Of a stretch of 64,000 nucleotides of DNA, positions 9,142-17,308 are shown piece by piece (position 1 is the first letter of the stretch; each line of letters begins with the position of its first letter). Under the pieces are notes generated by a model. The model was not told the origin of the DNA. It saw nothing but the letters and a program-made list of their open reading frames with translations, and made no database searches. A program made the translations under genes and the position numbers. Source of the stretch: Natronococcus pandeyae (GTDB lineage Archaea > Halobacteriota > Halobacteria > Halobacteriales > Natrialbaceae); assembly GCF_008122205.1 (NCBI RefSeq), contig NZ_PHNJ01000008.1, forward strand, positions 124,001-188,000. Reading direction: 5' to 3'.

Positions 9142-10458
9142 CTAGTTGGGGCGTCCGAAGACGACCGCGTACTCGCCGTGTGTCACGTCTCCGTCGTGGT
9201 ACGCGACGGGTTCCTCGATTGCCGCAATCGTCCCGTCGTCGACCGACGCTGCGGTGGCGATCCCCTCGAGTCGTTCACAGCCGGTCGGTCCGGACTCGAG
9301 ATCGAACCAGCGGATCGCGTGCGCGTCGGGATTTCGGACCCGAAAGTTCTGGGCGCAGGGGGCGGCGACCGTCCCGCCGTCGGTCCCGAGTTCGTGGACG
9401 AACCCCTCTACCGCTGCGTCCCAGAGGACGTCACCGCCGTCGTCGAAGGCGGCGATCCGGTGCTCGTTCGGATGTCGGCGCTTGGTCTCGCGGCTCTCTT
9501 CGGCGTACGTGTTCCCGGTGACGAAGACGGCACGTCCATCGTTCGCGTACGCGTGGTTCGGGTAGGCGTACAGCGTCTCGCCGTCGATCTCGGTTTTGGT
9601 CGCCAGATCGACGGCCCACCGTTCGGCGCCGCCGGGTCCGAGCAGGTAGCCTCGCTTGTCGCCGTGGCTCGAGACCGCGATCGATTCGCCGTCGAACGAG
9701 ACGTCACCGACGCGGCGGTCGCCTGCCGTACCCGGGTCCCACGTCCACGCGAGGTCGCCGGTGTCTGTCTCAAGGACGACCAGTCCGTTGTCGTGGTCGC
9801 CCATGCAGCGGTTGTAGCCGACCGCCAGGCGCTCGCCGTCGTCGCGCAGGTCGAGTGCGATCGGTGAGGCGTCGGTCTCGTACCGCCAGCGAACCGTGCC
9901 GTCCGCGTCGAACGCGAGGACCGTGCTGTGCCACCGCCGCGTCTCGCCCTCGCGCTCGTAGCGGCGGGTCGCCGCGTACAGTCGTTCGTCACCGTCGCGC
10001 CCGTCCTCGTCGACCTCGAGTGCGACGACGTAGGGGAGATAGAAGACGGAGTCTTTGACCGGATCACCGACGTCTTCGGCCGTCTCGTAGCGCCAGCGGC
10101 TCTCGCCCGTCTCGGAGTCGAGGGCGACGATCGACCCCGTCTCGCCGCGTCCGGCGACGACGACCGTTTCGCCGCGTCCGTCATCGTCCTCGTCGCCGTC
10201 GATCGTCGCGATGGCGACCGGGTGATCCGGATGGTCGACGGACCACCGGGGCTCGAGCGAGTCGGCGTCGAACGCCGTGACCGTCCCGTTCCACTGGCCC
10301 GTGACGACGGCGTCGTCGGTCGCATGGACAGCAGAACGAGTCCACATGTGCCGGCTGCGGGCGCTTTCGATCTCACCGAGGGAGCGCCGCCGAAACGCCG
10401 CGTCTCGCTCGTCGCCGTCCCGTTCGTCTCCGTCGGGTTCGGTGTCTGCCTCGGCCAT
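9142..10458 (-). CDS. PQQ-like beta-propeller protein at the end of the cobalamin operon
   Basis: A start at 10458 gives 438 residues (MAEADTEPD); a GTG at 10464, which overlaps the previous stop as GTGA, is equally possible. The protein repeats the propeller blade pattern of a beta strand ending FDADG or LDSETG followed by RWRYET or LAWTWD (for example VTAFDADSLEPRWSV, IVALDSETGESRWRYET, VLETDTGDLAWTWD), typical of PQQ/quinoprotein-like WD propellers. There is no signal peptide, so it is probably cytoplasmic despite belonging to a family often exported. Its position directly after DUF3209 and CbiX suggests a scaffold or interaction role in corrin synthesis; this is inference. No metal- or PQQ-binding residue can be assigned. 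Confidence 0.75.
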   Translation of the reverse strand: MAEADTEPDGDERDGDERDAAFRRRSLGEIESARSRHMWTRSAVHATDDAVVTGQWNGTVTAFDADSLEPRWSVDHPDHPVAIATIDGDEDDDGRGETVVVAGRGETGSIVALDSETGESRWRYETAEDVGDPVKDSVFYLPYVVALEVDEDGRDGDERLYAATRRYEREGETRRWHSTVLAFDADGTVRWRYETDASPIALDLRDDGERLAVGYNRCMGDHDNGLVVLETDTGDLAWTWDPGTAGDRRVGDVSFDGESIAVSSHGDKRGYLLGPGGAERWAVDLATKTEIDGETLYAYPNHAYANDGRAVFVTGNTYAEESRETKRRHPNEHRIAAFDDGGDVLWDAAVEGFVHELGTDGGTVAAPCAQNFRVRNPDAHAIRWFDLESGPTGCERLEGIATAASVDDGTIAAIEEPVAYHDGDVTHGEYAVVFGRPN

Positions 10459-10460
10459 AC

Positions 10461-10832
10461 TCACTCCTCTACGGGGAACGTCTCGTGGAGCATGTCGTGG
10501 GATTCGCCGAGTCCGTCGACGACGCTCTCACCCTGGACGCGCAGGCGCTGGATCGCTCGTTCGGCGTTTCGCACCTCGAGGAGGCGCCCCCGCGTGTAGT
10601 CGTACTCGGGGTCGTCCGCGTCCATCGCGGCGACCTCCTCCTCGAGATCGACCAGTGCGGCGTCCAGATGCCGCTCGATACCCGAAAGGCTCTCGGCCTC
10701 AACGAGGCCTTCGATCGGTCCCTCGAGATGTCCCTCGAGTTCTTTTTCCGCGTGTTCGCGGGTGCTCTCGTCCCCGGCGCCGAGGACGTTCATCAGTCCG
10801 AGTCGTAGCGCTTCTATCTCGTGACAGCTCAT
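10461..10832 (-). CDS. DUF3209 family protein in the cobalamin operon
   Basis: Start at 10832 (MSCHEIEALRLGLMNVLG) gives 123 residues. The protein is almost entirely helical and acidic, with an N-terminal Cys-His pair (MSCHE) and a heptad-like body (HLDAALVDLEEEVAAMD, GRLLEVRNAERAIQRL). I recognise it from memory as DUF3209, a family found next to cobalamin genes in haloarchaea. It follows cbiX by 56 bases and its stop overlaps the propeller gene start. The N-terminal Cys-His could bind metal and its position suggests help with cobalt delivery or chelatase function, but that is unproven. Confidence 0.8.
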   Translation of the reverse strand: MSCHEIEALRLGLMNVLGAGDESTREHAEKELEGHLEGPIEGLVEAESLSGIERHLDAALVDLEEEVAAMDADDPEYDYTRGRLLEVRNAERAIQRLRVQGESVVDGLGESHDMLHETFPVEE

Positions 10833-10888
10833 GGTGATTCGGTGTAGTCGGTTGGATGGTGATCGGTCGGTTGCGACACGATACGACA

Positions 10889-12127
10889 CTACAGGATCTG
10901 ATCGACGAGGTCGCTGACGACGCGGTCCCTGTCGAGGTGGTCGGCGACGATCCGCTCGGCGTCGTCCGCCCCGACGTCGCCGTACCAGACACTGTCGGGG
11001 TAGACGGCGACCATCGGCCCGTCGCCACAGCGGCCGAGACACGACGAGCGCGTGATGCGCGGATCGCAGTGTTCGGAGTCGCGGGCCGTCTGTCGCAGCG
11101 TCTCGAGCACCGCGGGCGAGCCCATGTCGGCGCAGGTCCGGTTCGTACAGACCGAGACGTGCTTTCCCGGCGCGTCGTGGGTGTGGGGTTCGTCGTCGAC
11201 GTCCTCGCGATCGGCGTGTGCGTCCTGGTGGGCGAGCGCGCGGAGCATGGCTCGCGCGCCGCCGACGTCTTCCTCGTAGCCCTCGAGGTCGACCTTGTAC
11301 TTGCACGTGTCACAGGACATCTCGACGCTCTCCGTCCGCGCTTCCTGCCAGCGGTCGGCGAAGACGTCGAGCAGCCGGGAGTCCGTCCCCAGGGGATCGC
11401 CCGCCAGCGCGTCGACGTAGGGGTACTCGTCGTCGAAGTCGGCCGTCCAGTCCCGGATCCGCTGGGTGAGAACGCCGTCGCCGAGCATGTATGGTAGAAC
11501 GACGGCCGCATCCGGCCGGTGCTTCGAGAGCCCGTGGAGGGTATCCTCGAGCGTCGGCTCCGTGACGCCGACGAACGACGCTTCGACCCGGTCGAACGCC
11601 CGGCCCTCGTACAGCAGACGGGCCAGTTTGTGTACGTCGCCGTTCGCGTCCGGATCGCTCGAGCCCCGGCCACAGACGACGACGGCGACGTCGTCGCGGT
11701 CGCGGTCGACGCCCAGTTCGTCTTCGACTGCGGCGGCCCGGTCGTCCAGCAGGTCGAGGATCGCCGGATGGATCCCGAGATGTGCGCCGTTGTCGATCTC
11801 GAGGTCGTGTGCAGCGCGGCCCTGCTCGATCGCCAGCGGGACGTCGTTCTTGACGTGACTCGCGGCGAACAGCGAGCAGTGGACGACCGTCACCCGCGAG
11901 ACGAGCGACGCCAGTTCGGCGAACGCCTCGTCGATCGACGGCTCGGCGAGTTCGAGGAACGCGGCGTCGACCGGGATCTCGAGCCGGGACTCGAGGCCGG
12001 CGGCCAGTTCCCGCACCTGTTCGTTCGACTTCTCGCGCCGGGAGCCGTGTCCGATCAACAGGACGGCCTCGTCGTCGAAGGCTGCGAGCGCGTCGGTACC
12101 GGACTCGGCGTCGGTCGTATGATGCAT
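10889..12127 (-). CDS. cbiX: sirohydrochlorin cobaltochelatase CbiX with fused ferredoxin domain
   Basis: The 412-residue protein has two CbiX-type halves. The first starts AVLLIGHGSRREKSNEQ and includes FLELAEPSIDEAF; the second includes VVVCGRGSSDPDANGD and AVVLPYMLGDGVLTQRI. A Cys pair (SCDTCKYK, about residue 275) recalls the DR2241-type Fe-S segment. The C-terminal 110 residues form a thioredoxin-like [2Fe-2S] ferredoxin with VCTNRTC (C-x4-C) and SCLGRC (C-x3-C). CbiX inserts Co2+ into sirohydrochlorin at the start of the anaerobic route; the Fe-S domains may sense redox state or deliver electrons. A His-rich stretch (DEPHTHDAPGKH) sits between them. It is the eighth gene after cbiT on this strand and lies 33 bases after the unknown 259-residue gene. 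Confidence 0.9.
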   Translation of the reverse strand: MHHTTDAESGTDALAAFDDEAVLLIGHGSRREKSNEQVRELAAGLESRLEIPVDAAFLELAEPSIDEAFAELASLVSRVTVVHCSLFAASHVKNDVPLAIEQGRAAHDLEIDNGAHLGIHPAILDLLDDRAAAVEDELGVDRDRDDVAVVVCGRGSSDPDANGDVHKLARLLYEGRAFDRVEASFVGVTEPTLEDTLHGLSKHRPDAAVVLPYMLGDGVLTQRIRDWTADFDDEYPYVDALAGDPLGTDSRLLDVFADRWQEARTESVEMSCDTCKYKVDLEGYEEDVGGARAMLRALAHQDAHADREDVDDEPHTHDAPGKHVSVCTNRTCADMGSPAVLETLRQTARDSEHCDPRITRSSCLGRCGDGPMVAVYPDSVWYGDVGADDAERIVADHLDRDRVVSDLVDQIL

Positions 12128-12160
12128 TCGTGGGGTCCTCGGTTCGTGTGGTGTGTCGGG

Positions 12161-12940
12161 TTAGTCGTACGACTCCGCCTGCTCGAGGCTCCGCTCGAGC
12201 TTTCGGCGGCGGCTCGGCGCGAAGCAGCCAGTCTCCTCGCAGTTCTCGTAGAGCCACGTTCCGAAGGCGGGCGCGGCGTCGTCGTCGACGCCGAACCAGT
12301 AGCCGCCGGAGGAGGTCTCCGAGAGGTCGCCGAGGGGAGCGTCTACCGGGCAGTCGGCGATTAGCTCCCGGGTTAGCTCGAGCAGGTCCCGGTCGTCGTG
12401 GACGAACGAGATGCCGACGGTGCCGCTCTTGGACTTGAAGCAGATCGTGCCACAGCCCTCGAGCAGTCCACGGAGCAGTTCTCGGTCGTGATTCGCGAAG
12501 GCCCCGAAGCGGTAGTTGCCGCGGCCGTCGACGGGGAGGCCGAGGGCACTGCGACGGCCGAGCAGCCCCGCGTCGCCGTTCCCGCCGCTCTCACCGCCCT
12601 CGCCGGTCTCGCTTTCGTCACCGCCGATCGAGAGCGTGTACTCGTCCTCCGTCCGCGTGATCGACGTATCGTGGGCGTAGTCGCGACTGCTCATGTCGTG
12701 GTCGACGTCGCCGCCCGTGATGGCCGCCAGCACCTGCGCAGAGGTCTCGTCGTTGGTGACGACCTCGATGCGCGCACGGCTGCACCGTGCGCCGTTCGCG
12801 GTTCTCACTTCGTTCCGAACCGCGCCGTCCACCACGTCTCCGCTGCCGGCGACGTGCCCCCAGAAGTACGCGCTCGCAGGGTGGCCCGCGAGGGGGTCGT
12901 TGGGGACCTCGATCTCGAGCGAGGGGGTGGCTTCGCTCAT
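12161..12940 (-). CDS. conserved cobalamin-operon protein with degenerate LAGLIDADG-like repeats
   Basis: The 259-residue protein is not a known corrin enzyme. Two segments look like LAGLIDADG motifs: YFWGHVAGSGD (about residues 25-35) and LLRGLLEGCGTICFKS (about 155-170), the second followed by GTVGISFVHDDRDLLELTRELI as in homing-endonuclease folds. In both, the catalytic acidic residue is replaced (Ser33 and Cys163), so nuclease activity is unlikely. A Gly/Glu linker (about 106-124) joins the halves. It overlaps the ferredoxin gene by four bases (ATGA) and precedes cbiX by 33 bases, so it is firmly inside the operon. It might be a DNA-binding regulator like WhiA or an uncharacterised pathway component. 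The family resemblance is by eye only. Confidence 0.7.
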   Translation of the reverse strand: MSEATPSLEIEVPNDPLAGHPASAYFWGHVAGSGDVVDGAVRNEVRTANGARCSRARIEVVTNDETSAQVLAAITGGDVDHDMSSRDYAHDTSITRTEDEYTLSIGGDESETGEGGESGGNGDAGLLGRRSALGLPVDGRGNYRFGAFANHDRELLRGLLEGCGTICFKSKSGTVGISFVHDDRDLLELTRELIADCPVDAPLGDLSETSSGGYWFGVDDDAAPAFGTWLYENCEETGCFAPSRRRKLERSLEQAESYD

Positions 12941-13203
12941 TCGTCCACCTCTTCGACGATAATCGCGTCCGTCGGACAGGCCGCGGCGGCCTGCTTTGCC
13001 TCGTCGATGCGGTCGTCGTCGAACGTCGCGACGACCTGCCGTTCGGTATCCGTAACGTCGCCCTCGCAGTCGTAGACGGGATCTGCGTCGGGGTCGATCG
13101 TCGCGAGGCCGTCCGCTCCCTCGACGAACCGCGGGTCGCGCGTCAGACAGGCGAAGATGCCGTCGCAGGCCTCTTTCTCGATGGTGATCTGGTAAGCCGG
13201 CAT
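12937..13203 (-). CDS. small ferredoxin of the cobalamin operon, one cysteine short
   Basis: This 88-residue acidic protein has the 4Fe-4S ferredoxin outline: ACDGIFACLTRDPRF at the start and AAAACPTDAIIVEE at the end. The first motif reads C-x5-C rather than C-x2-C-x2-C; the second ligand position holds Ile/Phe. With the last Cys in CPTDAI, three ligands remain, the pattern of [3Fe-4S] ferredoxins; a further Cys lies in the middle (DCEGD). It is placed two bases after cbiH1 and overlaps the next gene. It may supply electrons to a reductive step of corrin synthesis, for example ring reduction or cobalt reduction (inference). Confidence 0.85.
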   Translation of the reverse strand: MPAYQITIEKEACDGIFACLTRDPRFVEGADGLATIDPDADPVYDCEGDVTDTERQVVATFDDDRIDEAKQAAAACPTDAIIVEEVDE

Positions 13204-13205
13204 GA

Positions 13206-14267
13206 TCAGTAGTCGTACTTCGTCTCGTAGCCCCGCGGCGTGACCATCCGGTCGTCCCAGACGTAGGTGTCCTCGGTGCCGACGAGAATGGTGGTCGTCA
13301 TATCGATGATCTCGCTCTCGCCGAGTTCCTCGAGTTCGCCGAGTTCGGTGATCATCACCTGCTCGTCGTCTCGACCGGCGCCGTGGACGATGCCGACCGG
13401 CGTGTCGGCGTCGCGGTGCGTGAGAAGGATCTCACAGCACTTCTGGAAGTTCTCCCGGCGCTTGCGACTCCAGGGATTGTAGATCGTGATCGTGAAGTTC
13501 TCGCTCGCGACCGAGTGCAGCCGAGATTCGATCTCGGGCATCGGCACGAGGTGGTCCGACAGCGAGACGGAGACGGTGTCGTTCACGAGGGGCGCACCCA
13601 GTCGTGCCGCACAGGACTGTGCGGCCGGGACGCCCGGCACGACGTCGAACTCGACCATCGACGCGGTCGCGCCCTTGGACTCGAGAATCTCCAGTGCGAG
13701 GCCCGCCAGCGCGTAGACGTTCGGATCGCCGCTGCCGACGATGGCGACGTCGTTGCCCGCGAGCGTGCGGTCGATCGACTCCTCGGTACGGGAGACCTCG
13801 CCGCACATCGGCGTGTCGTAGATCTCGTCGGTCTGCTCGGTGATCTCGTCGGGAATCAGCTCGATGTACGTCGTGTAGCCGACGATGTGGTCGGCCTCGA
13901 GCAGCGCCGTCTTGGCGCGCTCGGTCATCCCCTCGGCGTGACCGGGGCCGAGGCCGACGGCGGTTAGCTGTCCCGGCTCGGCGTCGAAGTCGGCGACCGT
14001 CGCCCCGACCTCCTGTTCGTGGGACTCGCTCTCGTCGTCGGTCGAGGCGCCGCAGTTGGAACCGGAAGACGACGAAGACGAGGAACTCGAGGCACCGCAC
14101 TTCGAGCCGCTATCGTCGCTCGCGTCGTCCGCGCTCGAGGAGGCTCCGCAGTTCGATCCCGAGGAGGCGTCCGTCCCGGTCTCTGGTTCGGTTTCGGTTT
14201 CGGTCGTCGATGCGCCGCAGTTCGAACTCGATTCGGCGTCCGCGTCTGCGTTGGTGTCCGTGCTCAT
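13206..14267 (-). CDS. cbiH: cobalt-factor III / precorrin-3B C17-methyltransferase CbiH (paralogue 1) with Cys-repeat N-terminus
   Basis: The 353-residue protein has a tetrapyrrole methylase domain from about residue 100: LTAVGLGPGHAEGMTERA (SAM-binding start), AIVGSGDPNVYALAG (the GDP loop), VVPGVPAAQSCAARLGAPL and ITIYNPWSRKRRENF, typical of CbiH/CobJ. It contracts the ring while methylating C17. The first 85 residues are unusual: a Ser/Asp/Glu-rich extension with four copies of (N/K)CGAS, cysteines at 17, 40, 57 and 72. Such spaced Cys could bind metal. A second CbiH (14280-15176) lies immediately upstream. Confidence 0.9.
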   Translation of the reverse strand: MSTDTNADADAESSSNCGASTTETETEPETGTDASSGSNCGASSSADDASDDSGSKCGASSSSSSSSSGSNCGASTDDESESHEQEVGATVADFDAEPGQLTAVGLGPGHAEGMTERAKTALLEADHIVGYTTYIELIPDEITEQTDEIYDTPMCGEVSRTEESIDRTLAGNDVAIVGSGDPNVYALAGLALEILESKGATASMVEFDVVPGVPAAQSCAARLGAPLVNDTVSVSLSDHLVPMPEIESRLHSVASENFTITIYNPWSRKRRENFQKCCEILLTHRDADTPVGIVHGAGRDDEQVMITELGELEELGESEIIDMTTTILVGTEDTYVWDDRMVTPRGYETKYDY

Positions 14268-14279
14268 GGTTGTGTCTCG

Positions 14280-15176
14280 TTAGAAGTCGTCGACGTCACG
14301 CCCGCCGCGGGGGGTGACGAGGTACGTTCGGTCGTCGTTGCTCCAGGTCTCGGTCTCGTGGTTGCCGATGATCAGCGAGGTGCCCATCCCCGACACCCTG
14401 TCGTCGTGGTCGGCGGCCTCGCCGAGGGTAGTGACGAACTCGCTCTCGCCGTTCCGGCCGGCGTCGGCGCGGCCGGCGTCGTTGACGATCGCCACGTAGG
14501 CGTCGTCGGTCCGCTCCTCGCGAACGATCTCGACGGCCCGCTCGTAGTTTCGCCAGCAGTTGTAGAGGACGATCACGAAATCGGAGATGGCTGCCGCGCG
14601 CAGTTTCTCCTCGATCTCGTCCCAGCCGCGCCACTTGTCCGACAGCGAGATCGTACAGAAGTCGTTGCACAGCGGCGCGCCGACGTTGGCGGAGCCGCCC
14701 AGCGCGGCGGTCAGGCCGGGAACGATCTCGATCGGGACGTCGGTGGCGTTCTCTTCCTCGGCCATCTTGAAGACGAGGTCGGACTTGCCGTACACCGAGG
14801 GATCGCCGCCGGAGACGTGGGCGACGTCCTTTCCTTCGCGAACGTGGTCGAACGCCGCTCGAGCCAGCTCGATCTGCCGGCCCATCGTCGAGCGGATGAT
14901 CTCCTGCTCGAACCCATCGTCTCGGACCGCGATGCCGTCCTCGTCCGTCTGCTCCTTCGGCAACAGGGTGCCGTCGTCGCGCAGGAACTCCTGGTAGAGA
15001 CTCGAGGCGATGACGACTTCCGAGGACTCGATGACCTGTTTCGCCTTCGCGGTCATGTGGTCCGGCAGACCTGGGCCGATACCGACGACGTAGAGGGTCC
15101 CGTGGTCGTCGGGAGTGCCCCCAGTCGTCGGGTCGGCGTTCGCGTCCGTCTCCGGAGGTTCGGCGTCGGAACTCAT
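14280..15176 (-). CDS. cbiH: CbiH-like tetrapyrrole methyltransferase (paralogue 2)
   Basis: Start at 15176 overlaps the CbiG stop (ATGA) and gives 298 residues. Motifs are LYVVGIGPGLPDHMTAKAKQ, AHVSGGDPSVYGKSD, IVPGLTAALGGSANVGAPL and SLSDKWRGWDEIEEKL, then VIVLYNCWRNY. This is the CbiH/CobJ branch of the SAM-dependent tetrapyrrole methylases, sharing motif order with the neighbouring copy but with a shorter, Asp/Glu/Thr-rich N-terminal extension and no Cys repeat. Two CbiH genes side by side is a haloarchaeal feature I recall. One may do C17 methylation and the other another methylation, such as C1, for which no CbiD is seen here; that division is speculation. Confidence 0.88.
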   Translation of the reverse strand: MSSDAEPPETDANADPTTGGTPDDHGTLYVVGIGPGLPDHMTAKAKQVIESSEVVIASSLYQEFLRDDGTLLPKEQTDEDGIAVRDDGFEQEIIRSTMGRQIELARAAFDHVREGKDVAHVSGGDPSVYGKSDLVFKMAEEENATDVPIEIVPGLTAALGGSANVGAPLCNDFCTISLSDKWRGWDEIEEKLRAAAISDFVIVLYNCWRNYERAVEIVREERTDDAYVAIVNDAGRADAGRNGESEFVTTLGEAADHDDRVSGMGTSLIIGNHETETWSNDDRTYLVTPRGGRDVDDF

Positions 15177-16168
15177 CGACCGATCGCCACCGTGACCTCG
15201 TTCTCGTACCCGATCTTCTCGAGCACCAGTTCCTGCTCGGCACCCCCCGCAATGGCGGAGGCCTCGGAGACGCCCGGCCAGCCGATCAGTTCCTTCGACT
15301 TCGAGGGGGTCGGCCCCTCGTGTGCGAGCAGGGTCTCCTTGTCGAAGGCGACGACGCCGAGGTCGAGTTCCTGTGCGGCCTCGAGCAGTCCCTCCTCGTC
15401 TTCCTTGCGCGTCGCGGTCCCGACGAACTCGACGTCGGAGAAGTCGTAGTCGGTCTCCTCGAGGGCCGCCTCCCAGGCCGCGAGGAACGAATTCTTGCTC
15501 GCCCCGGAGACGCTCCCCGTTCCGAGCACGATACCGTCGTTCTTGTTCCGCTTGAGCACCGTCACGTCGTCGCCGACGAGCACCGCACGAGGCCCCTCGA
15601 GTCGGGCCACGGGCCCGAGGTTGTCGTCGAGGACGGCGAGGTTCGTCTTCACGGTCGAGTCGCCGTTGACGACGTGGGTGTCCATCGCCTTCGCTCGGGA
15701 CTCGACACCCTGCTTGCCCGCGGCCTCGGAGGCAGTCGTCATCGCCGGCACGGCCCCCATCGTCGCCAGGTCCTGTGCGACCTGGTTGGCGCCGTGGTGG
15801 CCGCCCGTGATCGGGATGGCCCACGTCAGTTCCTCGTCGACCACGCAGATCGCGGGATCCTCCCACTTGTCGTCGAGCAGGTGGGCTGTCTTGCGCATCG
15901 CGATGCCCGAGGCCATCAGACCGATGAAACAGTCGTACTCGCCCCAGTGCTCCTCGAAGACGTCGCCGTGGTACTCGAGGATCTCGATCGCCTCGTAGCG
16001 GTCGCCGATCTCCGCTTTGATCTCCTCGGCGGTCTCCATCTTCCGGCTGAAGGAGACGATCGCGATCTCTTCGGCCACCTCGCCGTCCGAATCCGGCGTC
16101 GAGCAGTGACCGCCGTCCGATCCACCGTCGTCGTTCGTACTGTCCGTGTTCTCAGTTTCTGAGCTCAT
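15173..16168 (-). CDS. cbiG: cobalt-precorrin-5A hydrolase CbiG
   Basis: The 331-residue protein matches CbiG: an N-terminal region IAIVSFSRKMETAEEIKAEI, the central domain DCFIGLMASGIAMRKTAHLL with PAICVVDEELTWAIPITGGHHGANQVA, and a C-terminal domain with FVGTATRKEDEEGLLEAAQ and SEASAIAGG. CbiG opens the delta-lactone formed after ring contraction, releasing acetaldehyde, a step specific to the anaerobic pathway. The N-terminus has a short disordered Asp/Ser/Gly extension with one His-Cys pair (GGHCSTPDS). The stop overlaps the next gene; the upstream gene, cbiF, is separated by 219 bases occupied by a repeat element. Confidence 0.93.
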   Translation of the reverse strand: MSSETENTDSTNDDGGSDGGHCSTPDSDGEVAEEIAIVSFSRKMETAEEIKAEIGDRYEAIEILEYHGDVFEEHWGEYDCFIGLMASGIAMRKTAHLLDDKWEDPAICVVDEELTWAIPITGGHHGANQVAQDLATMGAVPAMTTASEAAGKQGVESRAKAMDTHVVNGDSTVKTNLAVLDDNLGPVARLEGPRAVLVGDDVTVLKRNKNDGIVLGTGSVSGASKNSFLAAWEAALEETDYDFSDVEFVGTATRKEDEEGLLEAAQELDLGVVAFDKETLLAHEGPTPSKSKELIGWPGVSEASAIAGGAEQELVLEKIGYENEVTVAIGR

Positions 16169-16229
16169 GCTGAAACCTCCATAGTACCGAAATCGTCCGT
16201 TCCACGCGCTACAGCCCCGTCCGAACCAC

Positions 16230-16362
16230 CGTGGGGGTGGGACTGAAAGGGGCCAGTCCTATCGGCGAAGACGGCCGATACAAGGACCGCAGGGAGTGAC
16301 CGACGGGAGCGACCGAGGACCGCAGCGAGGCCCTCGAGTCGATAGGACTGGGGGCTTTCGGC
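16230..16362. repeat. half copy of a dispersed palindromic element inside the cob operon
   Basis: The segment between cbiF and cbiG carries GGGTGGGACTGAAAGGGGCC at one end and CTGGGGGCTTTCGGCGC at the other, the right-hand signature of the full palindromes at 24683-24845 and 44029-44122. The left arm (AAAGCCCC, TTTCAGTCCCACC) is missing or changed, and the middle holds related GGGAGCGACCGAG-type purine runs. Its insertion opened a 219-bp gap in an otherwise tight operon. Confidence 0.65.
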
Positions 16363-16387
16363 GCGTTTGCGGTCACGCCACTGCGAC

Positions 16388-17308
16388 TCAGTCATCGCTC
16401 GCCTCCGTCTCACCAGCGCTTCCCGAAGAACCTCGATTCGCCCAGTCGCCGTAGAGGTAGGATCGCTCGTAGCCCGCGCCGGTCACCGCATCACCGATAA
16501 CCACCATCGCTGACGCCCGATAGCCGGCTTCCTCGACCCTATCCGCAATGTCGCCGATCGAGCCGACGATCACGTCCTCGTCCGGCCAGGAGGCGTGGTA
16601 GATCACCGCGACCGGCGTCTCGGGGTCGTGGTCGTCCTCGAGCAGCCGATCCATCGTCTCGCGGACCGCGTGGGTGCCGAGATAGATACAGGTCGTCACG
16701 TCGCCCATCTCCACGAAGTCGGAGATGTGGTCCTCCTCCGGGCTCAGCGTCTTGCCCTGCGGCCGGGTGAACGCGACGTGGTTCGAGACCTCGTTGAGCG
16801 TCAGTTGCGTCCGCAGCGTCGCGCTGGCCGCAAAGGCCGAGGTGACGCCCGGCACGAAGTGGGTCGGGACGTCCTCGTGCTCGAGGGCGTCCATCTGTTC
16901 CAAGGCCGCCCCGTAGATAGCGGGGTCGCCGCTGTGCAGACGGACGACGTTGTCGCCGTCCTCGTAGGCGTCCCGCATCAACGGGATCAGCTCCTCTAAG
17001 TCCTTCCCCACGGAGTTGACGAGTTCGGCGTGATCGCAGTACTCCTCGAGAAGTTCGCTGTTGACCAGCGAGCCCGCGTGGACCACGAGGTCCGCTTCCT
17101 CCAGCAGTTCCTTCCCGGCGACGGTCAGCAGCCGCGGGTTGCCGGGACCGGCGCCGACGAACGGGATCCCCTCCTGCTCGTCGCCGGCGCTGTGCTCGAA
17201 TATTCGATCGTCCAGTTCCTCGCGACGACGATCCCCCTGCGCATCGATCGCGTCCTGTGGATCGTTCTCCTCGGTGCCGGCGTCCGTCTCCGTTGTCTCG
17301 TTACTCAT
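16388..17308 (-). CDS. cbiF: cobalt-precorrin-4 C11-methyltransferase CbiF
   Basis: Start at 17308 (MSNETTETDAGTEEND) gives 306 residues, longer than the roughly 255 of most CbiF because of a 45-residue acidic N-terminal extension. The domain starts PFVGAGPGNPRLLTVAGKEL, then ADLVVHAGSLVNSELLEEYC, VVRLHSGDPAIYGAALEQM, VPGVTSAFAASATLRTQLTL and VAFTRPQGKTLS, ending in the C-terminal IVGSIGDIADRVEEAG. These are diagnostic for CbiF/CobM, which methylates C11 with SAM. The upstream cbiL stop lies inside its first codons (8-base overlap), so the two are coupled. The longer frame to 17428 overlaps cbiL and is rejected. Confidence 0.94.
   Translation of the reverse strand: MSNETTETDAGTEENDPQDAIDAQGDRRREELDDRIFEHSAGDEQEGIPFVGAGPGNPRLLTVAGKELLEEADLVVHAGSLVNSELLEEYCDHAELVNSVGKDLEELIPLMRDAYEDGDNVVRLHSGDPAIYGAALEQMDALEHEDVPTHFVPGVTSAFAASATLRTQLTLNEVSNHVAFTRPQGKTLSPEEDHISDFVEMGDVTTCIYLGTHAVRETMDRLLEDDHDPETPVAVIYHASWPDEDVIVGSIGDIADRVEEAGYRASAMVVIGDAVTGAGYERSYLYGDWANRGSSGSAGETEASDD

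Noticed and set aside
12161-12940. Active homing endonuclease or intein
   Set aside because: Catalytic acids are replaced, there is no splice junction motif, and the gene is a free-standing, coupled operon member.
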